A stretch of DNA of 64,000 bases from Streptomyces sp. NBC_01353 (GTDB taxonomy: Bacteria; Actinomycetota; Actinomycetes; Streptomycetales; Streptomycetaceae). Each line of letters begins with the position of its first letter. Positions within the stretch are counted from its first letter, which is position 1. Both the position numbers and the translations under genes were made by a program. The notes under the pieces are model-generated. The model did no database searches and had not been told where the DNA came from. It saw only the letters and a program-made list of their open reading frames with translations. Location of the stretch: contig NZ_CP108352.1 of NCBI RefSeq assembly GCF_036237275.1, positions 1,178,001 through 1,242,000 of the forward strand, in the 5' to 3' direction. Positions 24,138-32,793 of the stretch are shown here, piece after piece.

Positions 24138-25799
24138 TCAGCGGTCGGCGCCCGTACGGACGACCTGGCCGCCCACCACGACGGTCTCGGCCACCGTTCC
24201 CGGAATCCGTTCCGGGTCCACGCGGAGGATGTCGCGGGAGAGGACCACGAAGTCGGCGAGCTTGCCGACGCTCAGCGAGCCCCGCTCCTCTTCGAGGAAG
24301 TTGGCGTAGGCCGAACCCATCGTGTAGCCCTCGATCGCGGTGGCGACGTCGATCGTCTCCTCCGGGGTCCAGGGCTCCCCGCCGCCGTGGAGCGGGCGGC
24401 GGGTGACAGCCGTGTAGATGCCGACCATGGGGTCCATCTCGGCGACGTTCCAGTCGCTGGAGAGGGCGAGAACGGCTCCGGCGGCGTGCAGGCTACGGAG
24501 GGGCCAGGCCTTGTGCCAGCGGTCGGGGCCGATGTTCTCCGCCCAGTCCTGGCCCGGTCCCGCGATGTCGGGAGCGGCGTGCCGGGGCTGCATACAGGCG
24601 ACGACCCCCAGTTGGGCGAAGCGCGGGGTGTCGGCGGGGTCGAGGCACTCGACGTGGACGACCTGATGGCGCGCGTCGCGCGGCCCGTTGGTGGCGCGGG
24701 CGCGGGCGACGGCGTCGAGGACCGTACGGATGCCGCGGTCGCCGGTGGCGTGCACGAAGCACTGGAAGCCGCGCGCGTCGAGTCCGGTGAGCAGGTCGGC
24801 GAACTCCTCCGGCGGGTAGAACGTGTCGCCGCGGTGGTGTCCGCACCCGGCGTACGGTTCCAGGAGGGCGGCCGTACGGGGTTCGACGACGTCGTCGATG
24901 TACAGCTTGAGGGGGCCGACCCGGAATCGGTCGTCGTCGAACTTCCGTGCCGCGGCGGCGAATTCGTCGAGGTCGGCCTCGGTGGTGCCACGCGGGTGGA
25001 AGAGGGCGGCGACGATCCGGGAACGGAGCCGGCCCTCGGCGCGGGCCCGCTCGAAGAGGGCGAGGTCGTCGAGGGAGTTCTGGGGTTCGACGACGGTGGT
25101 GATGCCGTAGCCGATGGCGTCGTCGAGGCTCTTGGCGAGCCGACCGTACTGGCGGTCGGGCGCCGCCCACGGAACGCCGAGCTCGCGCAGGGCGCGGTGG
25201 CCCGCGCGGGAGAGCCCCTTGACCGCGAAGTCCTTGACGAATCCGGTGGGTTCGCCGGTCTCGGAGTCCGTCACGGCGGTGCCGAACGGCACGTCGACAT
25301 GGTCCCGGTCGATGCCGAGGCGGTGCAGGGCGGCGGTGTTGAGCCAGGCGGTGTGCACGTCGTAGCTGAGGACGAGTGCGGGGGTGTCGCCGGTGACCGG
25401 GTCGAGGTCGGCGGCGGTCGGCATCCGTCCGCCGGGGATCGCCGAGTAGTCGAAGGCCTCGGCCTCGATCCACCGGGCTTCGGGGTGGGCGGTGTGCCAG
25501 GTGCGGATCCGCTCATGGATCTCGTCGAGGGTGCGGGCGCCGGCGAGCTGGACGCAGGCGTCGTCGGAACCGAGGCGTACGTGGTTGTGGGCGTCGATGA
25601 AGCCGGGCAGGACGAGTCGGCCTCCGGCGTCGATGATCCGGGTGTCGGGTCCGACCCAGATCGCCGCGTCGGCGTCCGCGCCGAGCCAGACGATCCGTCC
25701 GTCGCGCACGGCGAGCGCCTCGGCCTCCGGCAGGGCGGGGTCGACGGTGTGCACGCGGGCCCGGGTGAGGACCAGATCGGCGGGGGTGGTGCTGTTCAT
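24138..25799 (-). CDS. Amidohydrolase, YtcJ-like
   Basis: This 553-residue metal-dependent hydrolase has the N-terminal composite domain, the metal motif GFIDAHNHVRLG near residue 70, FVHATGDRGIRTVLDA, a VHVECLDP His and LSSDWNVAEMDP with the catalytic Asp, then TMGSAYANFLEEERGSLSVG. YtcJ-type enzymes cut amide or formamide bonds. The permease gene is 30 bases upstream in the same direction, so the two probably import and hydrolyse one nitrogen compound. Confidence 0.93.
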   Translation of the reverse strand: MNSTTPADLVLTRARVHTVDPALPEAEALAVRDGRIVWLGADADAAIWVGPDTRIIDAGGRLVLPGFIDAHNHVRLGSDDACVQLAGARTLDEIHERIRTWHTAHPEARWIEAEAFDYSAIPGGRMPTAADLDPVTGDTPALVLSYDVHTAWLNTAALHRLGIDRDHVDVPFGTAVTDSETGEPTGFVKDFAVKGLSRAGHRALRELGVPWAAPDRQYGRLAKSLDDAIGYGITTVVEPQNSLDDLALFERARAEGRLRSRIVAALFHPRGTTEADLDEFAAAARKFDDDRFRVGPLKLYIDDVVEPRTAALLEPYAGCGHHRGDTFYPPEEFADLLTGLDARGFQCFVHATGDRGIRTVLDAVARARATNGPRDARHQVVHVECLDPADTPRFAQLGVVACMQPRHAAPDIAGPGQDWAENIGPDRWHKAWPLRSLHAAGAVLALSSDWNVAEMDPMVGIYTAVTRRPLHGGGEPWTPEETIDVATAIEGYTMGSAYANFLEEERGSLSVGKLADFVVLSRDILRVDPERIPGTVAETVVVGGQVVRTGADR

Positions 25800-25829
25800 T
25801 CGGGCGGACTCCAGCTTCTTTCGCGGGTG

Positions 25830-27224
25830 TTACGGCTGTGCGGGGGTGACGCTGCGACGGGCGAGGAGGACGTAGACGATCGCGGAGACGGCCGCGCCGA
25901 GGAGGGTGAGGTCGGCGCCGCCGAGTGGGGCGACGAGCGGACCGGTCCAGAGCTCGGAGTCGCAGGTGAGGGCGGCGAAGAGCATTCCGACGAGCAGGGC
26001 GACGATCCCGGCCGGGTGCCATCCCGAGCGGTACCAGTAGCCGCCGCCCGGTCCCGCGTGCAGGGCGTCGGAGTCATAGGCGCAGCGGCGCAGGACCATG
26101 TCGGCGAGGAAGACGCCGCCCCAGGGGGCGAAGACGATGATCAGGAGGGAGAGGAAGGCGAGGAGCGAGGTGGTGAAGTCGGTGAGGAAGAGGGCGCCGA
26201 GCGAGCCGAGGGCGGTGACGGCGGCGCTGATCACGATGGCGCGGGCGCGACTCCACGGGATGCCGAGGACCTGGAGGTTCAGACTCGAGGAGTAGAGCGT
26301 GATGATCGAGTTGGTGACCGAGCCGCCGAGGATCAGAGCGAGGAAGAGGGGCTGGAACCAGCCGGGGAGCAGCCCTTCGGCGCCGGCGACCGCGTCCGTC
26401 ATGTCCGCCTGCGTCGCGGCGGCGACCCCGGCGACGCCCAGGGCGACGGAGGAGAGGAAGCCGCCGAGCGCGCCGCTCCAGGTGAGGGCCTTGAGCGAGG
26501 TGGTGCGGGGCAGGTAGCGGGTGTAGTCGGCGGGCATCGGAAGGTACGAGAAGGGGCCCGCGAGCATGACGACGAAGGCGAGGCTCCAGCCGACGGCGCC
26601 GGGTCCCGCGGCCGGTGCGGCGGTGTCGGCGCCGGGGAGCACGAAGACCAGCAGGCCGGCGAAGCCGAGCGCGAGGGCGTAGGCCATCCAGCGTTCGGCG
26701 AACTGGACGGTCGCGTGGCCCCACAGGGCGACGGCGAAGGTCAGGGCGAGGGTGACGAACAGGGCGAGGGCGCGTGACGCGTGGCCGGCGCTCCAGCCGA
26801 GGTCGGCGAAGAGGGCGTCGAGGGCGAGGGTGCCGACGACCGTGTTGACGATGGTGTAGCCGATGCTGACGACCCAGTTGAGCAGCCCGGCGGGCCAGTT
26901 GCCGCGGACGCCGAAGGCGGCTCGGGATATGACGAGGGTGGCGGTGCCGGTGCGGACGCCGCTCAGTCCCGCGGCGCCGATGGCGAAGAAGGAGAGCCCG
27001 CCGATGACGACGACCGCGGTGGCCTGCCAGAAGGAGAGTCCGAAGGCGACGGCGAGAGCGCCGTTGATCACGTAGGTGAACGTGAGGTTGGAGCCGAACC
27101 AGAGCCAGAAGACGTCCTTGGCGCTGCCGTGGCGTTCGGCGTCGGGAATGGGGTCGATGCCGTGTCCCTCGACCTGGAAGACCTGGTCGCGGCCGACGTC
27201 CGCCGTTGTCTCCATCTGCACCAT
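25830..27224 (-). CDS. NCS1-family permease (cytosine/purine/allantoin type)
   Basis: This 464-residue transporter has about 12 TM helices and the NCS1 marks FWLWFGSNLTFTYVINGALA in TM1, GYTIVNTVVGTLALDALF, and SYLPMPADYTRYLP. It likely imports a nucleobase or related compound by proton or sodium symport. The ATG at 27224 has GGGGAG upstream and follows a large palindrome. It forms an operon with the amidohydrolase and diverges from the TetR regulator. Confidence 0.93.
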   Translation of the reverse strand: MVQMETTADVGRDQVFQVEGHGIDPIPDAERHGSAKDVFWLWFGSNLTFTYVINGALAVAFGLSFWQATAVVVIGGLSFFAIGAAGLSGVRTGTATLVISRAAFGVRGNWPAGLLNWVVSIGYTIVNTVVGTLALDALFADLGWSAGHASRALALFVTLALTFAVALWGHATVQFAERWMAYALALGFAGLLVFVLPGADTAAPAAGPGAVGWSLAFVVMLAGPFSYLPMPADYTRYLPRTTSLKALTWSGALGGFLSSVALGVAGVAAATQADMTDAVAGAEGLLPGWFQPLFLALILGGSVTNSIITLYSSSLNLQVLGIPWSRARAIVISAAVTALGSLGALFLTDFTTSLLAFLSLLIIVFAPWGGVFLADMVLRRCAYDSDALHAGPGGGYWYRSGWHPAGIVALLVGMLFAALTCDSELWTGPLVAPLGGADLTLLGAAVSAIVYVLLARRSVTPAQP

Positions 27225-27240
27225 GCGCACTCCCCAGACT

Positions 27241-27275
27241 TTGAATGCCGTTCTAGAACTTAGAATGGCATTCAA
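27241..27275. promoter_or_regulatory. 15-bp inverted repeat, TetR-type operator
   Basis: TTGAATGCCGTTCTA and TAGAATGGCATTCAA form an inverted repeat with one mismatch around a 5-base centre, in the divergent gap between permease and regulator. It is AT-rich for this genome and lies where a repressor would block the permease promoter. Confidence 0.85.
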
Positions 27276-27365
27276 GATGTGGGAGAGGGGTCCACCGCGT
27301 CAAGACCTTCCGGGCCCCCGGTTAAAGTCGTGACCATCGGGTCAGGGGTGACGGAGGCGGAACGG

Positions 27366-27980
27366 GTGGCAGGGGCAGCACGGCGGCGCGACGGGCACAT
27401 CGCCCAGGAACGGATGCTCGAGGAGGCCATGGCGGCCATCGCCGAGGGCGGCCTCGCTTCGCTGACCATGTCGGCGCTGGCCGAACGCCTGGGCACGAGC
27501 GGCGGCCACATCCTGTACTACTTCGGCAGCAAGGATCTGCTCCTGCTTGCCGTGCTGCGCTGGAGCGAGGCAGCCCTCGCCGAGGAGCGCCGGGCGCTGC
27601 TGGCCCGGCGGCTGACGGCGGAGCGCAAGCTCGACCTCTTCCTACGGCTCTATCTCCCGCACGGCCCGCGCGACCCGCGCTGGACGCTCTGGATCGAGCT
27701 CTGGCCCCGTACCCCTGGGAACGAAGCCCTGCGCGAGGCCCAGCGGGAGCTGGACCGCGGCTGGCAGGAGGATCTGGAGACGCTGCTCGCCAAGGGCGTG
27801 GCCCAGTCCCGCTTCGCGCCGATGGACGCGGCCGACGTCACGGCCCGCGCCTCCGAACTCCTCGCACTCCTCGACGGTCTGAGCACCCGCGTGGTCCTCG
27901 GCGAGGAATCCGGACCGGACGCGCGCCCTGCGCTCCAGGCGGCCCGCGCGGCGGCGGACCTGCTGATCCCGAGGGCCTGA
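27366..27980 (+). CDS. TetR-family regulator, probable repressor of the permease-amidohydrolase operon
   Basis: This 204-residue protein has a clear HTH: ERMLEEAMAAIAEGGLASLT, MSALAERLGTSGGHILYYFG. A C-terminal ligand domain contains LWIELWPRTPGNEALREA, as in BetI/RutR-like members. Several in-frame GTGs exist; I chose 27366, which has GGAGG 8 bases upstream, though starts 6 or 12 codons earlier are possible. Divergence from the permease with a large palindrome between supports local control, perhaps by the imported compound. Confidence 0.92.
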   Translation: MAGAARRRDGHIAQERMLEEAMAAIAEGGLASLTMSALAERLGTSGGHILYYFGSKDLLLLAVLRWSEAALAEERRALLARRLTAERKLDLFLRLYLPHGPRDPRWTLWIELWPRTPGNEALREAQRELDRGWQEDLETLLAKGVAQSRFAPMDAADVTARASELLALLDGLSTRVVLGEESGPDARPALQAARAAADLLIPRA

Positions 27981-28064
27981 GGCGAGGGCGTTCGACGGAT
28001 CTTCACCGTCGTCGGCGACGCGGCGGGGCAGCGACGCGGCGAGACGGCGGCGCGGACAACCCCG

Positions 28065-28928
28065 TCAGCCGGCCGGCGGTTCCTCCCACGGCAATGGCTC
28101 GACGGCGGCGAATGGCCACTCCAGGGCGTCGGGATGGCGACGGGACTGCTCGGCGTTCCAGCGGATCTGTTCGGTGTGCAGTGCGGGGCGCGAGAGCTTG
28201 GCGAGCGACGGGTACGAGGCCGCGAGGGCCTGGGCGAGCTCCAGCGTGGCCTCCGCGTCGGACGCGGCCTCCCCGGGGTGGGCGTGCGGGATGCCGTACC
28301 AGGCGGTGACGGCCCGCAGGGAGCGGGAGCCGGCGCGATAGCGGTCGGCGTGGCGGTCCAGGACCAGGGGATCGCAGACGGGCGCCACTCCGTGCGGAAG
28401 GCGGTCGGTCAACGTGGGCACGCCGTGGCGTAGCAGTTCGGCGTGGAGCATGGTCAGGACGTACGGGGCGAACCAGACGACCAGGATCTCGTTCGACGCC
28501 AGGTGGTCGGCGAGCAGGGTGGCCACCTCGTCCAGGGCTCTCGCGGCGGGCACCCCCTCCGCCCGGGCACGCTCCGGAGTGACTGCGTGGATCCTGTCCG
28601 GCGGCGAAGATTGGACATTGGATCCAGGATCCATGATCCAGTCTCCGATCGCGCCGTCACTGCCCCTGACCGCCGCCGTGAGGATCCGGTCGACGGCCGC
28701 CCTGTTGCCGGTGGTCGCGATGTCCAGCGCCAAGAGGTGACGGCGGTGCCAGCCCGGCAGATCCTGCCGGGGCGGCGGCGCGGGCTCCGGTACGTGCCCG
28801 GGGTGGAAGACCTCCCAGCCGCCGGTCGGGCCGTGCCGGAGCACTCCGGCCCCGGCCGGCACGACCGCCCCACAGACGGCGCAGGGCCCGTCGTAGTCGT
28901 TGGTGAGGTCCGGGGCCCCGGAGGTCAT
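28065..28928 (-). CDS. DnaQ/RNase T-like exonuclease-fold protein lacking the first catalytic Glu
   Basis: This 287-residue protein starts with a CAVCG zinc-type patch (residues 16-20), then the DEDDh fold: LLALDIATTG at 65-74, the LVVWFAPYVLTMLHAELL helix and HPGEAASDAEATLELA carrying the final His and Asp. The first motif is normally DxE; here the Glu is Ala71, so nuclease activity may be lost. Codons for DPGSNVQSS lie on a palindromic element shared with the olsA gene. The ATG overlap shows it is upstream of and coupled to nothing; its own start overlaps the oxidoreductase stop (ATGA). Confidence 0.85.
   Translation of the reverse strand: MTSGAPDLTNDYDGPCAVCGAVVPAGAGVLRHGPTGGWEVFHPGHVPEPAPPPRQDLPGWHRRHLLALDIATTGNRAAVDRILTAAVRGSDGAIGDWIMDPGSNVQSSPPDRIHAVTPERARAEGVPAARALDEVATLLADHLASNEILVVWFAPYVLTMLHAELLRHGVPTLTDRLPHGVAPVCDPLVLDRHADRYRAGSRSLRAVTAWYGIPHAHPGEAASDAEATLELAQALAASYPSLAKLSRPALHTEQIRWNAEQSRRHPDALEWPFAAVEPLPWEEPPAG
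28608..28639. repeat. Copy 1 of a 32-bp in-frame palindromic element
   Basis: On the minus strand this stretch encodes IMDPGSNVQS inside the exonuclease-like gene. It matches 25 of 32 bases of 42824-42855 without gaps, is AT-rich for the region, carries two GGATCC cores, and is read in the same frame as the other copy. Confidence 0.65.
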
Positions 28929-30376
28929 GACTCCCCCGCACCGTCCCGGTACGCCTCCAGGAGCCGCAGCCACGCCTCGCTCAGCGTCGGGTACGCGGGG
29001 ACGGCGTGCCAGAGCCGCTCGATCGGCACCTCGCCCGCGACCGCGACGGTCGCCGAGTGGAGCAGTTCGCCGATGCCGGGTCCCACGAAGGTGACCCCGA
29101 GGACGGTCTCGCGGTCCAGGTCGACGACCATACGCGCGTGACCGCGGTATCCGTCCGCGTACAGCCCCGCGCCGGCCACGCCCGAGAGGTCCAGGTCGAC
29201 GGCGCGGACGCGGTGTCCGGCGCGCTCGGCCTCGGCGAGGGAGAGCCCGACCGACGCGCCCTCGGGGTCCGTGAAGACCACCTGCGGCACGGCCGCGTGG
29301 TCGGCGGTGGCCGTGTGCGCGCCCCAGCGCTCGGTCTCCGAAACCTCGGCGCCGGCCGCCCGGGCGACGATCGCGGCCCCGGCGATCCGGGCCTGATATT
29401 TGCCCTGATGGGTCATCAGGACACGGTGGTTGACGTCCCCGACGGCGTACAGCCAGTCGCTGCCGGTGACACGGAGGGTGTCGTCGACGGGCAGCCAGGA
29501 GCCCGGCTCCAGGCCGACGGTCTCCAGGCCGATGTCGTCGGTGCGCGGGCTGCGACCGGTGGCGAAGAGGACCTCGTCGCCCTCGACCCGGTCGCCGCCC
29601 TCCAGGACCACGGTGACCGGCCCCGTACCCCCGTCACGTACGACAGCCGCGACGTTGACGCCGGTCCGGATGTCCGCGCCGCGCTCGGTGAGGGCGTCGG
29701 CGATGTGTTCGCCGACGAACGGCTCCATCCGGGGCAGCAGCCCCCTGCCGCGTACGAGGACCGTGACGTGGGAGCCGAGGGCCTGCCAGGCGGTAGCCAT
29801 CTCCGCGGCGACCACTCCCCCGCCGACCACGATGAGCCGGTCCGGGACATGGTGGGAGCTGGTGGCCTCGCGGCTGGTCCAGGGCCTGGCCCCGGTCAGG
29901 CCGGGCAGATCGGGCAGTGCGGCGCGGGTTCCGGTGCAGACGGCGACGGCGTGCCGGGCGGTGAGGAGGTGGTGCTCGCCCTCGGGTCCCTCGACGGCGA
30001 CCTTGCGGGTGCCGCGCAGCCGGCCGCGGCCGCGGTAGAGGCGGGCGCCGGTGGAGTCGAGCCAGCGGACGGCGCCGTCGTCCTTCCAGTCGGAGACGTA
30101 GTAGTCGCGGTGGGCGAGCACGGCCGCCGCGTCCAGCGGCCCTTGGACCAGCTGGCGCAGCCCCGGCACCATGCGGGCGTCGGAGCGGGCGATGGCCGGG
30201 CGCAGCAGCGTCTTGCTGGGCATGCACGCCCAGTACGAGCACTCTCCTCCGACCAGTTCGCTCTCCACGACCGCCACGCTCAGTCCGGCCGCCCGGGCCC
30301 GGTCCACGACGTTCTCGCCGACCGGCCCCGCACCCAGGACCACCACGTCGTACTCGTGCTCCACCTCATGCGTCAT
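28925..30376 (-). CDS. Pyridine nucleotide-disulfide oxidoreductase (lipoamide dehydrogenase/mercuric reductase-like)
   Basis: This 483-residue flavoenzyme has the FAD motif VVVLGAGPVGENVVDRA at about 11-27, the redox disulfide GGECSYWACMPSKTLLRP, the NAD(P) motif LIVVGGGVVAAEMATAW, the second FAD site YAVGDVNHRVLMTHQGKYQA and a C-terminal dimer domain ending in HAVPAYPTLSEAW with the catalytic His. The active disulfide is CxxxxC with Tyr-Trp-Ala-... unusual for Lpd. It diverges from thioredoxin and may serve thiol homeostasis. The ATG at 30376 is chosen because upstream codons do not read as protein. Confidence 0.93.
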   Translation of the reverse strand: MTHEVEHEYDVVVLGAGPVGENVVDRARAAGLSVAVVESELVGGECSYWACMPSKTLLRPAIARSDARMVPGLRQLVQGPLDAAAVLAHRDYYVSDWKDDGAVRWLDSTGARLYRGRGRLRGTRKVAVEGPEGEHHLLTARHAVAVCTGTRAALPDLPGLTGARPWTSREATSSHHVPDRLIVVGGGVVAAEMATAWQALGSHVTVLVRGRGLLPRMEPFVGEHIADALTERGADIRTGVNVAAVVRDGGTGPVTVVLEGGDRVEGDEVLFATGRSPRTDDIGLETVGLEPGSWLPVDDTLRVTGSDWLYAVGDVNHRVLMTHQGKYQARIAGAAIVARAAGAEVSETERWGAHTATADHAAVPQVVFTDPEGASVGLSLAEAERAGHRVRAVDLDLSGVAGAGLYADGYRGHARMVVDLDRETVLGVTFVGPGIGELLHSATVAVAGEVPIERLWHAVPAYPTLSEAWLRLLEAYRDGAGES

Positions 30377-30481
30377 GGGCCCCAGTCTGGTGGCAGGTGT
30401 GCGCCGTGGCCACAGGGGAAGGCGCGGCCGTGCAGGCTCGGAACGAGAGCCGTGCCCGCGCTGAACAGCGCGGAACAGCGT

Positions 30482-30507
30482 GGAATAGCGCGACTCGATA
30501 CACCGTT
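30482..30507 (+). promoter_or_regulatory. Sigma-R (SigR) type promoter of the thioredoxin gene
   Basis: GGAAT at 30482-30486 is followed after exactly 18 bases by GTT at 30505-30507, the consensus of the Streptomyces disulfide-stress sigma factor. It lies 66 bases before the ATG of a thioredoxin gene, a known class of SigR targets. Confidence 0.8.
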
Positions 30508-30572
30508 GTGCGGGGCGAGTCCCCAGGGGACCGTGAGGGACACCCGCCAGGAGACCCGGAGAGGTAGAAAGC

Positions 30573-30941
30573 ATGAGCACTGTTGAGCTCACCAAGGAAA
30601 ACTTCGACCAGATCGTGAGTGACAACGACTTCGTTCTGATCGACTTCTGGGCTTCTTGGTGCGGTCCGTGCCGGCAGTTCGCACCGGTCTTCGAGGCGGC
30701 GTCCGAGCGTCATGAGGACCTCGTGTTCGCCAAGGTGGACACCGAGGCGCAGCAGGAGCTGGCCGCCGCCTTCGAGATCCGCTCGATCCCGACGCTGATG
30801 ATCGTGCGCGACAACGTGGCCGTGTTCGCGCAGCCCGGTGCTCTGCCGGAGGCCGCCCTGGAGGACGTGATCGGTCAGGCGCGCAAGCTCGACATGGACG
30901 AGGTGCGCAAGTCCATCGAGGACGCGAAGCAGCAGCAGTAG
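30573..30941 (+). CDS. trxA: Thioredoxin
   Basis: This 122-residue protein has the standard fold with FWASWCGPCRQF (catalytic Cys30 and Cys33), VDTEAQQELAAAF and IRSIPTLMIV with the cis-Pro, and a charged C-terminal helix about 12 residues longer than E. coli thioredoxin. It reduces protein disulfides with thioredoxin reductase. GGAGA lies about 8 bases before the ATG. The SigR-type promoter predicts induction by disulfide stress. It may correspond to trxC of S. coelicolor. Confidence 0.97.
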   Translation: MSTVELTKENFDQIVSDNDFVLIDFWASWCGPCRQFAPVFEAASERHEDLVFAKVDTEAQQELAAAFEIRSIPTLMIVRDNVAVFAQPGALPEAALEDVIGQARKLDMDEVRKSIEDAKQQQ

Positions 30942-30952
30942 GAGCGAGCCGG

Positions 30953-30982
30953 GGGGCGGTACGGGAGATCCCGTACCGCCCC
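30953..30982. terminator. Bidirectional hairpin terminator
   Basis: A perfect 14-bp stem (GGGGCGGTACGGGA and complement) with a minimal GA loop between the convergent thioredoxin and thiolase genes. Confidence 0.82.
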
Positions 30983-31043
30983 TCCGGCATTCCGTGGCTC
31001 CGCCGCCGCGCGAGGCCGAGCGCCCTGGCTCAGCCGCGCCGGC

Positions 31044-32231
31044 TCAGCGCTCCAGGACCAGCGCCAGCCCCTGGCCGACGCCGATGCAGAGGGCCGCGAG
31101 GCCGGTGCCCGAGCCCGCCGCGGCGAGCTGGTGGGCCACCGAGCCGGCGAGCCGCGCCCCGGAGGCGCCCAGCGGGTGACCGATGGCGATGGCGCCGCCG
31201 CGCGGATTGACGATCTCGGGGTCGAGTTCCGGCCACTCGGCGAGGCAGCCGAGCGACTGGGCGGCGAACGCCTCGTTCAGCTCGAACGTCGTCAGGTCGG
31301 CGAAGGAGCGTCCCGACTTCTCAAGGGCGCGCCGGACCGCCTCGACCGGACCGAGGCCGAAGAGCTGCGGCTCGATCCCCGTGACGGCGGAGGCGCGAAT
31401 GCGCGCCAGCGGCTCGCGGCCGGTCTCCCGCAGCCCGTCCTCGTCGACCAGGAGGAGGGCCGCGGCACCGTCGTTGAGCGGCGAGGCGTTGCCCGCGGTG
31501 ACCGTGCCTCCCTCACTCCGGAACGAGGGCTTCAGCTTGGCGAGAGCCTCGATCGAGGTGGTGTCGCGGATGCACTCGTCGCGAGCGAGGTCCACGTCCC
31601 CGTACGGCACCACCTCGCCGTCGTAGAGCCCCTTGCCCCATGCCGCGGCGGCCTTCTGGTGGCTGGCCAGGGCGAACGCGTCCTGCTGCTCACGGGTGAT
31701 GCCGTGCTTGTCGGCGACGAGCTCCGCGCCCTCGCCGAGCCCGACCGTCCACTCGGCGGGCATCCGCGGGTTGGTCATGCGCCAGCCCAGCGTCGTGGAG
31801 TGGAGCTGCTGGTGGCCGGCCGGGAAGGCGCGTTCGGGCTTCTGCAGGACCCAGGGGGCGCGGGACATCGACTCGACACCGCCGGCGATCGCCACAGAGG
31901 CGTCGCCGAGCGCGACGGCGCGGGCGGCCTGGATGACCGCCTCGAGACCCGAGCCGCAGAGGCGGTTGACGGTGACGCCGGGGACGGAGGTGGGGAGCCC
32001 GGCGAGCAGAACGGCCATGCGGGCCACGTCGCGGTTGTCCTCGCCCGCGCCGTTGGCGTCGCCGAAGTAGACGTCGTCGATCCGGGCCGGGTCGAGGTCG
32101 GGCGTACGATCCACGAGCGCCTTCACCACGTGTGCGGCGAGGTCGTCGGGCCGCACGGAGGAGAGCGCGCCCCCGAACTTGCCGATCGGCGTACGGACGG
32201 CGTCGACGATGTAGACGTCGCGGATGCTCAT
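31044..32231 (-). CDS. Acetyl-CoA C-acyltransferase (thiolase)
   Basis: This 395-residue enzyme has the thiolase marks: active Cys in VNRLCGSGLEAVIQAAR near 89, GGVESMSRAPWVL, the NEAFAAQ segment, the His of GHPLGASGARL near 350, and the second Cys in ALCIGVGQG. It cleaves or forms 3-oxoacyl-CoA; similarity to FadA/PcaF types does not settle the substrate. The ATG at 32231 has GGGAGAG upstream. It stands alone, ending at a shared terminator. Confidence 0.95.
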   Translation of the reverse strand: MSIRDVYIVDAVRTPIGKFGGALSSVRPDDLAAHVVKALVDRTPDLDPARIDDVYFGDANGAGEDNRDVARMAVLLAGLPTSVPGVTVNRLCGSGLEAVIQAARAVALGDASVAIAGGVESMSRAPWVLQKPERAFPAGHQQLHSTTLGWRMTNPRMPAEWTVGLGEGAELVADKHGITREQQDAFALASHQKAAAAWGKGLYDGEVVPYGDVDLARDECIRDTTSIEALAKLKPSFRSEGGTVTAGNASPLNDGAAALLLVDEDGLRETGREPLARIRASAVTGIEPQLFGLGPVEAVRRALEKSGRSFADLTTFELNEAFAAQSLGCLAEWPELDPEIVNPRGGAIAIGHPLGASGARLAGSVAHQLAAAGSGTGLAALCIGVGQGLALVLER

Positions 32232-32387
32232 CGGTTCTCTCCCACGTGACCTTCGAATGCAGCGTTCGCCTGGTGAATTTTCCTTCATTTCCGTGCGCTG
32301 CGAGTCTCCGTCGGGCGGCGCCTCATGTCAACGGTCCCGCACATCGATGCGTGGCGGATGAACCGATACCACCGGAACCGCGGGTCA

Positions 32388-32654
32388 CTACCCCGTCGTG
32401 TGCCGGATCAGCGCCGTCAGACCGTAGTCCAGCTCGCGGCCGTCGACCAGCAGCGCCTCCACGGTGCGGGTCTCGGGGTCGATGTCCGCGGCCAGGCCGT
32501 GGCCCTCGTAGCGCGGATACCCCGTGGACCCGGTCCGGCCGGTGGCCTCGACGACCGCCGACCGGACCGCGCTGTCCTCGACGGACGCTCCGCCCCGGTC
32601 CTCCACGTGCTCGGGAACGAGAAGGATCTCGAAACGCCTCGGAAAGGTGCTCAT
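32388..32654 (-). CDS. Conserved small protein of unknown function (88 aa)
   Basis: It begins MSTFPRRFEILLVPEHVEDR and contains GRELDYGLTALIRHTTG at the end. The alpha/beta composition has no motif I recognise. It lies downstream of the LacI gene in the same direction, separated by a repeat array. Confidence 0.65.
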   Translation of the reverse strand: MSTFPRRFEILLVPEHVEDRGGASVEDSAVRSAVVEATGRTGSTGYPRYEGHGLAADIDPETRTVEALLVDGRELDYGLTALIRHTTG

Positions 32655-32681
32655 GCCTCGACGCTAAGCCGCCGCGGCGCC

Positions 32682-32793
32682 GAGCGCTCAGCCGACTGCC
32701 GAGGCCGAGCGCTCAGCGGGCCCGGGGGCGAGCGCTCAGCGGGACTCCGGGGAGCGAGCACCGAGCTCGACTCCTCGGAGTCGAGCGCTCAGC
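32682..32793. repeat. Four copies of GAGCGCTCAGC at and after the lacI 3' end
   Basis: The 11-mer occurs at 32682, 32707, 32730 and 32783. The copy at 32783 contains the stop codon of the LacI-type gene, and the third is followed, like the fourth, by G(G/T)GGACTCC-like bases, so the array looks like duplications of that gene's end. A 10-bp hairpin (GCTCGACTCC and complement, 32765-32786) lies inside and may terminate the lacI transcript. Confidence 0.75.

Noticed and set aside
22845-26777. Plus-strand open frame of 1310 codons
   Set aside because: It runs antisense over DUF305, amidohydrolase and permease genes and its translation is low-complexity; it is a GC-rich shadow frame.
32682-32793. 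Repeated 11-mer as a CRISPR array
   Set aside because: Repeats are short, spacing is irregular (14-42 bases), and one copy lies in the end of the LacI gene; no cas genes are nearby.
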